Source: Halolamina sediminis
GTDB taxonomy: Archaea > Halobacteriota > Halobacteria > Halobacteriales > Haloferacaceae
Length of the DNA: 64,000 nt
Assembly (NCBI RefSeq): GCF_001282785.1
Contig: NZ_CVUA01000001.1
Location: 496,001 to 560,000 of the forward strand
Direction of reading: 5' to 3'
Shown: positions 25,906-33,632 of the stretch, piece by piece
How positions within the stretch are numbered: the stretch's first letter is position 1
Layout: every line of letters begins with the position of its first letter
Made by a program: the position numbers and the translations under genes
The notes under the pieces: generated by a model
Seen by the model: only the letters and a program-made list of their open reading frames with translations
The model's database searches: none
Told to the model about the DNA's origin: nothing

Positions 25906-27090
25906 CTACCGCCCGAACGGGGAGAGGTTCGGCCCCATCGACCCGTCCGGGCTGGCGCCGCTCTGCTGGATGATGTCGAACGCGGTCATCAGGTCCGTCC
26001 GGGAGATGATCCCGCAGAGCTTGCCGTCGGCGTCGACGACGGGCAGGCGCCCGACGCCGTGCTCCTGCATCGTCTGGAACGCCTCCATCGCGTCGGTCCC
26101 GGGCGTCGCGGTGTACACGTCCGTCGACATCACGTCGTCGACGCGCATCGCATCACGTTCGACCTCGTCGACCGACTGGGCGTCCGAGAGCGTCACCATC
26201 CCGACGAGCTCGCCGTTCTCGACCACCGGATAGCCGGTGTGGCGCTCGCGGAACATTCGCCCCATGAGGTCGGCGACGCTGTCGGCCGGCGACACCGTCC
26301 GGAGGTCCGCTCCACCGGTCATCACGTCGCCCACGCTGACGCCCTGGAACGCCGCCTTGAGGACGGTCTGCTGGGCCTCGCCCGCCGCGCCGATGTAGAT
26401 GAAGAAGGCGAGCGCGACCAGCAGCAGGTTCGGGCCGCTGAACAGCCCGACCAGCCCCAGTAGCAGCGCGAACCCCTTCCCGACCTCCGCGGCGATCTGG
26501 GTCGCGCGGGCGTGGGATCGTGTCCGGGCGAGCAGCGCACGCAGCACGCGCCCGCCGTCCATCGGGAACCCCGGCAGCATGTTGAACGCCGCGAGCATGA
26601 CGTTCGCGAGCATCAGGTAGCCCAGCAGGAACGTCGCGATCGGCTGCCCGCCGCCGGCGACGAGCGAGAAGCCGGCGTACCCCACCACGCCGAGGGCGAC
26701 GCTCACGATCGGTCCCGCGACGGCGACCTGCAGTTCGATCTTCCAGTCCTCGGGCATCTCGGCGAACTGGGCGACGCCGCCCAGCAGCCAGAGCGTGATC
26801 GAGTCGATCTCGTAGCCGTAGTACATCGCGACCGCCGAGTGGCCCAGCTCGTGGAGCAGCACGCACGTGAACAGGCCGATCGCCGCCGCGGCGCCGAGCA
26901 CGAAGGGCGTGTACCCCTGCGTCAACACGCCGGCTTGGATTCCGGCGCCGAACGTGGGGTTGAACACCTCCTCGGCCAGCGTCGTCACGTCGCTCCCGAT
27001 CAGGTAGGCGAACACCGGCAGTATCAGCAGGAACGTCGCGTCCAGCTTGATCGGGATACCGAAGATGCTCCCGAGACGGATTCCTCGCAT
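25906..27090 (-). CDS. Site-2-protease-like M50 metalloprotease with two CBS domains
   Basis: 394 residues. The N-terminal ~240 hold about six membrane helices with the intramembrane metalloprotease motifs HELGH and NMLPGFPMDGGRVL. The C-terminal ~140 contain two CBS repeats (VGDVMTGGADLRTVSPADSV, then VDDVMSTDVYTATPGTDAME), which usually sense adenine nucleotides. Such enzymes cut membrane-bound regulators within the bilayer; the CBS pair may couple this to energy status. ATG 27090 gives MRGIRLGSIFGIPIKLD, the family norm; the upstream ATG 27147 is less likely. Confidence 0.92.
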   Translation of the reverse strand: MRGIRLGSIFGIPIKLDATFLLILPVFAYLIGSDVTTLAEEVFNPTFGAGIQAGVLTQGYTPFVLGAAAAIGLFTCVLLHELGHSAVAMYYGYEIDSITLWLLGGVAQFAEMPEDWKIELQVAVAGPIVSVALGVVGYAGFSLVAGGGQPIATFLLGYLMLANVMLAAFNMLPGFPMDGGRVLRALLARTRSHARATQIAAEVGKGFALLLGLVGLFSGPNLLLVALAFFIYIGAAGEAQQTVLKAAFQGVSVGDVMTGGADLRTVSPADSVADLMGRMFRERHTGYPVVENGELVGMVTLSDAQSVDEVERDAMRVDDVMSTDVYTATPGTDAMEAFQTMQEHGVGRLPVVDADGKLCGIISRTDLMTAFDIIQQSGASPDGSMGPNLSPFGR

Positions 27091-27177
27091 ACGGATCGGT
27101 TTGGCCGACGGAGTGAAAAAGGCGGTCGCCGCGGCCCGTGCCGTCACGGTTTAGCGCCCAGACGCCGAACGGCCGGT

Positions 27178-27549
27178 ATGGTCGATCACGTCGTGAAACG
27201 CAGCGAGGAGATCGAGTACGAACCAGTCGATGCCGCCGAGGGACTGCAGAAAGGGGTCCTGCTCGACGAGAGCGACGGCGCGCCGAACTTCGCGGTCCGG
27301 CGGTTCGAACTCGACGTCGGCGCCGAGGTGCCCGAGCACACGAACGCGGTCGAACACGAGCAGTACGTGCTTGCGGGCGAGTACGTGGTTGGCATAGGCG
27401 ACGAGGAGTACACGGTCTCCGCCGGCGACTCGCTGCTCATTCCCGCCGGCGCGGTCCACTGGTACCGGAACGACAGCGACCGCCCCGGCGCGTTCCTCTG
27501 TGCGGTGCCGAACGGCGACGACACGATCGAACTGGTCGAAGAAGAATAG
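27178..27549 (+). CDS. Cupin-domain protein
   Basis: 123 residues forming a single cupin barrel: VPEHTNAVEHEQYVLAGEYVVGIG carries the first metal motif (two histidines, one glutamate) and AGDSLLIPAGAVHWYRN the second with its histidine. It should bind a divalent metal. Substrate and role unknown; small haloarchaeal cupins of this type are often called general stress or sugar-binding proteins. A TTTAGC box lies ~27 nt upstream. Confidence 0.83.
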   Translation: MVDHVVKRSEEIEYEPVDAAEGLQKGVLLDESDGAPNFAVRRFELDVGAEVPEHTNAVEHEQYVLAGEYVVGIGDEEYTVSAGDSLLIPAGAVHWYRNDSDRPGAFLCAVPNGDDTIELVEEE

Positions 27550-27623
27550 TCGGTTCTCAGCGACCTTACCCGGCCGACAGTCGCCGATTAGTCGCTCGAC
27601 CTGCCCGGCTGACAGCGTGCCGG

Positions 27624-27827
27624 TCAGTCGCTCGCCACCACGGCGTCGACGCTCCGCTTGCTGACGGGCCGGCGCGTGATCGTCGTCGCGCAGTCCGGAC
27701 AGGAGAGCGCGATCCGCTCGCCGAGCTCGGTTGTCGTCGCCGATTCGTCCCAATCGCCGTCCGGCGGGCTCTCGTGCCCGCAGACGGAGCAGAACAGCGT
27801 CGCCTTCGTGCGTGCGGAGGGGGTCAT
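27624..27827 (-). CDS. Small zinc-ribbon protein
   Basis: 67 residues with two CxxC pairs, CSVCG (about 13-17) and CPDC (about 43-46), the spacing of a zinc ribbon, and a C-terminal basic stretch (TRRPVSKRSVD). Haloarchaea encode many such small zinc-finger proteins; roles are mostly unknown, with links to regulation and biofilm in a few. The gene is antisense-oriented to its neighbours, with its own start at 27827. Confidence 0.75.
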   Translation of the reverse strand: MTPSARTKATLFCSVCGHESPPDGDWDESATTTELGERIALSCPDCATTITRRPVSKRSVDAVVASD

Positions 27828-27958
27828 TACCGAACCTTAGCCGTTCTGGGGTGGTAAACCCTCCGTGAGGCTGTGTTGCACCCGCATGCGCCGGATTCCC
27901 GCGGCACGGCTTCCCGCCGACCGCATGGCTGAAGTACCCGTTTCGCGTACCCCCACTC

Positions 27959-30013
27959 GTGTCTCAGCAGGTCGCCCGCGTCGACACCCTGTTCCTCCAC
28001 GAGTCCGGCGACGACTACCGCGTCGTCGTCCTCCGTGACAGCTCACGGGTGTTCCGCGGCACGCTCGAACTCAAGGAGACCGACGCCGGCCCCCGCCCCC
28101 GTCGGTTCCTGCAGTCCGATGACGACGGCGGCGAGCCGATGCGCCCCGAGGAGTTCGTCGAACTCGCCCGCCGCGCCGAGCGCATCCGCATCTCCGAGCA
28201 GACCTCCCCCGAGGGCCGCGAACGCTTGCAGGCGATGCTCGACGGCTACCAGCAGGAGGCGTTGGTCGTACGCACCTGTCGGTACTGCGCCAACGCCGGC
28301 CGCTACTCGCCGATCACCGAGGAGACCGCGATCTCGGCGGACCGGGACTACATCTGTCAGGACTGCGCCGTCGAGGAGCTCGAACGCGAACTCGCCTACA
28401 AGGGGCAGTTCACCGGCGCCGCACAGGAGCGCCTGGAGGAGCTTCTGCTGGAGGTCGGCGACCTCGACCGCATCACCGACCTCCTGCAGGGAAATCTCGA
28501 CCCCGACCTCACGAAGTTCGACACGATCTCCGCGACCACCGACGAGGTCGATCCGTTCCCGACCAGCGATCTCGACCTCCACCCGAAACTGCAGTCGATG
28601 ATCGAGGGGCGGTTCGACAGCCTCCTCCCGGTTCAGAGCCTCGCCGTCGAGAACGGGCTGTTCGAGGGCCGGGACCAGCTCGTCGTCTCCGCGACGGCAA
28701 CGGGAAAGACCCTCGTCGGCGAGCTCGCGGGCGTCGACCGCGCACTGAAAGGCGACGGGAAGCTGCTCTTTCTCGTCCCGCTGGTCGCGCTCGCGAACCA
28801 GAAACACGAGGACTTCGAGGAGCGCTACGGCGACATCCTCGACGTGACACTCCGTGTCGGCGGCTCACGCGTGACCGACTCCGGCGCGCAGTTCGACCCC
28901 AACGCCGACGTGATCGTCGGTACCTACGAGGGGATCGACCACGGCCTCCGGACCGGCAAGGAGATGGGCGACATCGGCACCGTCGTCATCGACGAGGTCC
29001 ACAGCCTGAAGGAGGGCGAGCGGGGCCACCGCCTCGACGGGATGATCTCCCGGCTCAAGCACTACTGCGAGCAGCGTGCGAAGGACCGCTCGGGCTACGA
29101 CGGCGCGCAGTACGTCTACCTCTCCGCGACCGTCGGCAACCCCGAGTGGCTGGCCGAGCAACTGCGTGCGACGCTGATCGAGTTCGAGGAGCGTCCTGTC
29201 CCAATCGAGCGCCACGTCACGTTCGCCGACGGCCGGGAGAAACTGCGGATCGAAGACCGTCTCGTCAGGCGGGAGTTCGACAGCAAGTCCTCCAAAGGGT
29301 ACCGCGGGCAGACGATCATCTTCACCAACTCCCGGCGGCGCTGTCACGAGATCTCCCGGAAGTTGGAGTACGACTCCGCGCCGTACCACGCCGGCCTTGA
29401 CTACGGCCGGCGCAAGCAGGTCGAGCGCCAGTTCGGCGATCAGGACCTCGCGGCGGTCGTCACCACCGCGGCGCTCGCGGCGGGCGTCGACTTCCCCGCC
29501 TCGCAGGTGGTGTTCGACTCGCTCGCGATGGGGATCGAGTGGCTCTCCGTCCAGGAGTTCTCCCAGATGCTCGGCCGTGCTGGCCGCCCGGACTACCACG
29601 ATCAGGGGACGGTGTACCTGCTCGTGGAGCCCGACTGCTCCTACCACGCCTCGATGGAGGCCACCGAGGACGAGATCGCGTTCAAGCTCCTCAAAGGCGA
29701 GATGGAAGACGTCTCGACGATGTACGACGAGACTGCTGCCGCCGAGGAGACGCTGGCGAACATTGCCGTCGCCGGTAAGCTCGCGAAGCGACTCAACGAC
29801 CGCATGATCGGCGACGTGCCCACCAAACACGCGGTCGGGAAGCTGCTCGAGTGGGAGTTCATCGACGGCTTCGAAGCCACGCCGCTGGGTCGGGCGGTCA
29901 CGAGTCACTTCCTCTCGCCGGACGACGCGTTCCTGATCCTCGAAGGGATCCGCGAGGGGAAGAGCGCCTACGAGCAGGTGGCGACCCTCGAACTCGCCGA
30001 GCAGGAGCTGTAG
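27959..30013 (+). CDS. SF2 DEAD/DEAH-box helicase (archaeal, zinc-finger containing)
   Basis: 684 residues starting at GTG. An N-terminal ~200-residue domain includes a four-cysteine module (CRYCANAGR ... CQDCAVEE, residues ~102-140). The helicase core follows: Q-like PVQSLAVENGLF, Walker A SATATGKT, DEVHSL (motif II), LSATVGNP (motif III), IIFTNSRRRCHE (IV), TTAALAAGVDFP (V) and QMLGRAGRPDYHDQG (VI). It resembles Ski2/Hel308-type helicases. Some euryarchaeal relatives have an extra C-terminal cysteine domain; here a similar domain may be the separate gene at 24721-25176. Confidence 0.88.
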   Translation: MSQQVARVDTLFLHESGDDYRVVVLRDSSRVFRGTLELKETDAGPRPRRFLQSDDDGGEPMRPEEFVELARRAERIRISEQTSPEGRERLQAMLDGYQQEALVVRTCRYCANAGRYSPITEETAISADRDYICQDCAVEELERELAYKGQFTGAAQERLEELLLEVGDLDRITDLLQGNLDPDLTKFDTISATTDEVDPFPTSDLDLHPKLQSMIEGRFDSLLPVQSLAVENGLFEGRDQLVVSATATGKTLVGELAGVDRALKGDGKLLFLVPLVALANQKHEDFEERYGDILDVTLRVGGSRVTDSGAQFDPNADVIVGTYEGIDHGLRTGKEMGDIGTVVIDEVHSLKEGERGHRLDGMISRLKHYCEQRAKDRSGYDGAQYVYLSATVGNPEWLAEQLRATLIEFEERPVPIERHVTFADGREKLRIEDRLVRREFDSKSSKGYRGQTIIFTNSRRRCHEISRKLEYDSAPYHAGLDYGRRKQVERQFGDQDLAAVVTTAALAAGVDFPASQVVFDSLAMGIEWLSVQEFSQMLGRAGRPDYHDQGTVYLLVEPDCSYHASMEATEDEIAFKLLKGEMEDVSTMYDETAAAEETLANIAVAGKLAKRLNDRMIGDVPTKHAVGKLLEWEFIDGFEATPLGRAVTSHFLSPDDAFLILEGIREGKSAYEQVATLELAEQEL

Positions 30014-30050
30014 CGAAACCGAGTTCTCCCCGCGCGTCGCGCGCTCCCGC

Positions 30051-30257
30051 ATGACGAGTGACGACCCGGCCGACGAGCCGGCACCCGAGGAGCCGGATGC
30101 GGACGAGATGGACGACGAAGCGATGGCGCTGGGGATCGGCGTCGGGGTGGCGCTCGGCTCGGCGATCGGCTTGTCGCTGGACAACCTTGCGATCGGGATG
30201 GGAGTCGGCCCCGCGTTGGGTGCCACCCTCGGCGCCGCGTTCGCCGAGCGGGAGTGA
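30051..30257 (+). CDS. Small acidic glycine-zipper membrane protein
   Basis: 68 residues: an acidic N-terminus (residues 1-25) and a glycine-rich hydrophobic hairpin (LGIGVGVALGSAIGLSLDN and MGVGPALGATLGAAF). It may insert in the membrane or self-associate through GxxxG contacts. It starts 37 nt after the helicase stop and may be cotranscribed. Function unknown. Confidence 0.65.
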   Translation: MTSDDPADEPAPEEPDADEMDDEAMALGIGVGVALGSAIGLSLDNLAIGMGVGPALGATLGAAFAERE

Positions 30258-30305
30258 CTGCCGGGAACCCGCACCCTTTTGCCGGCCGGTGGTAACCACA
30301 TCCCC

Positions 30306-32189
30306 GTGGCAGCGATCACGCCCGGAGTCGTCGTCGTCACCCTGATCGTGCTGGCGGCGCTGGTGCTGTTCGCGACGGAGCCGGTCCCCGTCGACATCAC
30401 CGCGCTGGGGATCATGGTGACGCTGATGCTCGTCGAGCCCGTCAGCGGGGTACTCGCCGATGCCGGCGTCCTCGCGGGGCAGGTGACGATGATCACGCCC
30501 GAGCAGGGGCTCTCCGGCTTCGCCAGCCCCGCGACGATCACCGTGCTCGCGATGTTCATCCTCAGCGAGGGCGTCCGCCGGACCGGGATCGTCCAGACGC
30601 TCGGCGAGTACATCGGCCGGATTACCGGCGACAGCGAGACGAAACAGCTCGGCGCGATCGTCGGCATCGTCTCACCGGTCTCGGGGTTCATCAACAACAC
30701 CGCCGCGGTCGCGATCCTGCTCCCAATGGTGACCGACGTGGCCAACCGCGGCAACACCTCCCCCTCGAAGCTCCTGCTCCCGCTGTCGTACGCCTCGATG
30801 TTCGGCGGGACGCTCACGCTGATCGGCACCTCGACCAACGTGCTCGCGAGCGACGTGGCCGCGCGGCTGGCCGCGGCGCCGGAGTACGCCAACACCGACC
30901 TCCACGAACTCGGGATGTTCGAGTTCACGGGGCTGGGGGTCGTGGTGATGCTGGTCGGGATCGCCTACCTGCTGACCGTCGGCCGCTGGCTCACGCCCGC
31001 CCGGATCGAGCCCACCGACGACCTGACCGAGGAGTTCGGCGTCGGCGACTACCTCACGGAGGTGACCGTCCGGGAGGACTCGCCGCTCGTCGGCCGGAAA
31101 GTCCGGAACGCGCTGGCGGAGGGCGATCTCGATGTGGACCTGCTCCAGCTCATCCGCGGCGAGGAGGTGTTCCTCGAACCACTCGGCCCCAAACAGATCC
31201 GGGCCGGCGACACGTTCACGCTCCGGACCGACCGCGACACGCTGCTCTCCCTGCTCGATCTCGAGGGGCTGGATCTCGTGGACGTGCCCGTCGACGAGGC
31301 CGAACTCGAACAGGCCGAGGCGGGCCAGAACCTCGTCGAGGTCGTCGTCGCCCCGGGCTCGCCGCTGGTGGGCGAGTCGCTGACCTCGATCGGGTTCCGG
31401 CAGCGCTACAACGCGACCGTGCTCGCGCTCCGGCGGGGGCGCGAGGTCGTTCGCCGACGGATGGACGAGGTGCCGCTGAAGGTCGGGGACACGCTGCTGG
31501 TGCAGGCGCCGACGGAGACGATCGAACGGATTGACGGCGGCCGGGAGTTCATCCTGATCGGCGAGGTCGAACAGCACGACTATCGCCAGGAGAAGACCGG
31601 GCTCGCGATCGGCATCGTCGCCGGCGTCGTCGCGCTCGCGGGGCTGGGGGTCCTCCCGATCGTCGTCGCGGCGCTGGCGGGCTCGCTCGCGATGGTCGTC
31701 ACGCGCTGTCTCGACCCCGGGGAGATCTACGAGGCGGTGCAGTGGGACGTGATCCTCCTGCTCGCCGGCGTGATCCCGCTGGGGATCGCGCTCGAACGCA
31801 CCGGCGCTGCCTCGCTGCTCGCGGAAGGGGTCGTCGCTTCCTCGGCCATGCTCCCCGTGATCGGCGTGCTCGCGGTGTTCTATCTGCTCACCGCGCTGCT
31901 GACCAACGTGATCAGCAACAACGCTAGCGTCGTGCTGATGATCCCGGTCGCTGTCGAGACCGCACAGGCCGTCGACGCCAGCGCGACTGCGTTCCTGTTC
32001 GCGGTGATGTTCGCGGCGAGTACGGCGTTCATGACGCCGGTGGGCTACCAGACGAACCTGTTCGTCTACGGCCCCGGCGGCTACCGCTTCACGGACTACG
32101 TCCGGGTCGGTGGGCCGCTCCAACTGCTGCTGATGGGCGTGACGACGCTCGGGATCGCGACGATGTTCGGTATCCCGATCGCGGTCTGA
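30306..32189 (+). CDS. SLC13/ArsB-superfamily transporter with two TrkA-C domains
   Basis: 627 residues. About eleven membrane helices fall in two halves separated by two RCK_C (TrkA-C) domains at about 245-325 (VTVREDSPLVGRKVRNAL) and 340-415 (VVAPGSPLVGESLTSIGF). Transport signatures include the re-entrant SGFINNTAAVAILLPM and, in the second half, TNVISNNASVVLMIPVAVE. Such proteins carry dicarboxylates, sulfate or other anions with Na+; the RCK_C modules may bind a ligand, possibly c-di-AMP, which is known for some RCK_C domains. Start GTG 30306 gives MAAITPGVVVV. Confidence 0.85.
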   Translation: MAAITPGVVVVTLIVLAALVLFATEPVPVDITALGIMVTLMLVEPVSGVLADAGVLAGQVTMITPEQGLSGFASPATITVLAMFILSEGVRRTGIVQTLGEYIGRITGDSETKQLGAIVGIVSPVSGFINNTAAVAILLPMVTDVANRGNTSPSKLLLPLSYASMFGGTLTLIGTSTNVLASDVAARLAAAPEYANTDLHELGMFEFTGLGVVVMLVGIAYLLTVGRWLTPARIEPTDDLTEEFGVGDYLTEVTVREDSPLVGRKVRNALAEGDLDVDLLQLIRGEEVFLEPLGPKQIRAGDTFTLRTDRDTLLSLLDLEGLDLVDVPVDEAELEQAEAGQNLVEVVVAPGSPLVGESLTSIGFRQRYNATVLALRRGREVVRRRMDEVPLKVGDTLLVQAPTETIERIDGGREFILIGEVEQHDYRQEKTGLAIGIVAGVVALAGLGVLPIVVAALAGSLAMVVTRCLDPGEIYEAVQWDVILLLAGVIPLGIALERTGAASLLAEGVVASSAMLPVIGVLAVFYLLTALLTNVISNNASVVLMIPVAVETAQAVDASATAFLFAVMFAASTAFMTPVGYQTNLFVYGPGGYRFTDYVRVGGPLQLLLMGVTTLGIATMFGIPIAV

Positions 32190-32231
32190 CCCCGAAACGC
32201 TTTACCGCGAGAGTCGTCGATGTAGGGGTAC

Positions 32232-32304
32232 GGGACCGTGGGTTAGCCTGGTATACTTCGGGCCTTGGGTGCCCGTGACCCCGGTTCGAATCCGGGCGGT
32301 CCCA
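32232..32304 (+). tRNA. tRNA-Pro (anticodon UGG)
   Basis: A 73-nt tRNA. Acceptor GGGACCG (32232-32238) pairs with CGGTCCC (32297-32303), discriminator A at 32304. The anticodon stem CGGGC/GCCCG encloses CTTGGGT, giving anticodon TGG. The T-arm is CCCGG-TTCGAAT-CCGGG. No CCA encoded, no intron. A shortened copy of its 3' end lies in a hairpin at 32326-32358. Confidence 0.95.
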
Positions 32305-32325
32305 TCATCTTCGATGTGAGAGCAC

Positions 32326-32358
32326 GAGAACCGGGAGGGCCGGTTCTCGGCGGTCCCA
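32326..32358 (+). repeat. Partial tRNA-Pro 3' copy inside a hairpin
   Basis: GAGAACCG (32326-32333) and CGGTTCTC (32341-32348) form a perfect 8-bp stem with a 7-nt loop. The right arm and following bases, CCGGTTC then TCGGCGGTCCCA (to 32358), match the tRNA-Pro T-arm and acceptor strand with about five bases deleted. It resembles the echo units after tRNA-Leu and tRNA-His but is shorter, with a different spacer. Confidence 0.55.
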
Positions 32359-32490
32359 CTTCTGCCGACGCAACGACGAGCGTTAGCGACGAGTCCGCGT
32401 TCCTGCGTCGACGCCACGGCGTCGCTCGTCGATAGTCGATCACACGTCAAAAGCGCTGTACCCAGTCGCGGTTACGCGACCGAAGACAGA

Positions 32491-32685
32491 TTAGTTGCGG
32501 ACGAGGTTCGTCGCGCGCGGGCCCTTGTCGGCCTGCTCGATGTCGAACTCCACGTCCTGCCCTTCTTCGAGGTCGGCGCCGCCGATGTCTTCCATGTGGA
32601 AGAAAACGTCGTCGTCCGCGTCCTCAGTGGAAATGAAACCGTAGCCGCCCGTGTCGTTGAAGAAATCAACTGAACCGTTTGCCAT
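32491..32685 (-). CDS. cspA: Cold-shock domain protein (copy 2)
   Basis: A 64-residue cold-shock protein with GGYGFI and DVFFHM, differing from copy 1 at about nine positions, mostly conservative. It should bind single-stranded RNA/DNA. It lies downstream of tRNA-Pro, read toward it. The promoter block matches that of copy 1. A recent-looking paralogue kept near identical suggests dosage or differential conditions. Confidence 0.95.
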   Translation of the reverse strand: MANGSVDFFNDTGGYGFISTEDADDDVFFHMEDIGGADLEEGQDVEFDIEQADKGPRATNLVRN

Positions 32686-32708
32686 TACAAACAAATGTAC
32701 AGTCCGTT

Positions 32709-32725
32709 CCGGGATAACCCTTCCG
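32709..32725 (-). promoter_or_regulatory. cspA copy 2 promoter block
   Basis: Minus-strand CGGAAGGGTTATCCCGG sits ~29 nt before the ATG at 32685, matching the copy 1 block in sequence and spacing. Confidence 0.55.
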
Positions 32726-32744
32726 AGGGTCGTGGTACCACGAC

Positions 32745-33428
32745 CTACCGCTCGGCCAGCGACCGCACCACGAGCTGGAGCACGTGGACGAACACCCCGG
32801 CCACCGCGACGTACAGCCCCACGGACTGCATCGCCGGCCGCCCGCGGCTCTCCCGGACCTGCCACATCTCGTAGCCGAGCCGCAGCAGGAACCCCGCGAA
32901 GATCAGCGCGAATGCGGCGACGCCCACGGCCGGGACGAACGTCCCGAGCAGGATCGCCCCCAGCCCGGCGAGGAACGCGTACGTCGCCCAGCGGCCGTAG
33001 TGGTCGAACTGCGTGCCCGAGCGCAGGTAGACGTAGCTCCCGATCAGCGCCGTCATCGCGACGACGATGGCGCCGGTGATCGCCAGCGCGGTGATCCGGA
33101 CGCCCTCCGAGAGGAACGAGAGCACACCACCGCCGAACGCGCCGAACGCCAGTTCGAGCACGACCACGCCGGCCATCGCCAGCCCCATCGAGTCGTTCTC
33201 GAAGCCCCGCTCGGCGACCAGTTGCCCGCCCGTGATCAGCGCGCCGTAGATTAGCGCGCCGACGATCGGGACCGAGAACACGATCCGGTTCACCGCCGCG
33301 ATCGGCGTCGCCGCCGCGACGTACATCACCAGCACGTTGAGGAGCATCAGCCCCGTCGCGCCGCCGACGACGCCCCACTCGCGGGCCGACAGCAGGAACC
33401 CCCGCTCGGTCGTGGTCTCGTAGCTCAT
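32745..33428 (-). CDS. Bax inhibitor-1-like seven-helix membrane protein
   Basis: 227 residues, almost all in about seven hydrophobic helices; the layout (helix 1 VGGATGLMLLNVLVMY to a C-terminal VGLYVAVAGVFVHVLQLVV) fits the BI-1/YccA-like family of haloarchaea. Relatives form Ca2+-leak or protease-regulating membrane proteins; function here unknown. ATG 33428 gives MSYETTTERGF. An upstream in-frame start would add a proline/arginine-rich stretch with no hydrophobic character. Confidence 0.68.
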   Translation of the reverse strand: MSYETTTERGFLLSAREWGVVGGATGLMLLNVLVMYVAAATPIAAVNRIVFSVPIVGALIYGALITGGQLVAERGFENDSMGLAMAGVVVLELAFGAFGGGVLSFLSEGVRITALAITGAIVVAMTALIGSYVYLRSGTQFDHYGRWATYAFLAGLGAILLGTFVPAVGVAAFALIFAGFLLRLGYEMWQVRESRGRPAMQSVGLYVAVAGVFVHVLQLVVRSLAER

Positions 33429-33632
33429 GTCCTCGATAAGCGCCAGCGCACCGAAAAGCGTTGTCGCCGGCGGTTCGTCCCCCGGCCCGCGACGCTGCCC
33501 CGGCCCTCTTGTAGGAGGGCGCGCCACACCACGTATGGACGCCACGAACCGAACGACGAAACCGCACGCAAGCGCCGCGTTCCCACCCCAACGGCAACGC
33601 TTAACCGTCGGCTGTGCTACCCACCGCTACGA

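Noticed and set aside
28865-30928. Minus-strand ORF (~687 codons) across helicase and SLC13 genes
   Set aside because: Antisense to two genes with clear motifs; low-complexity composition.
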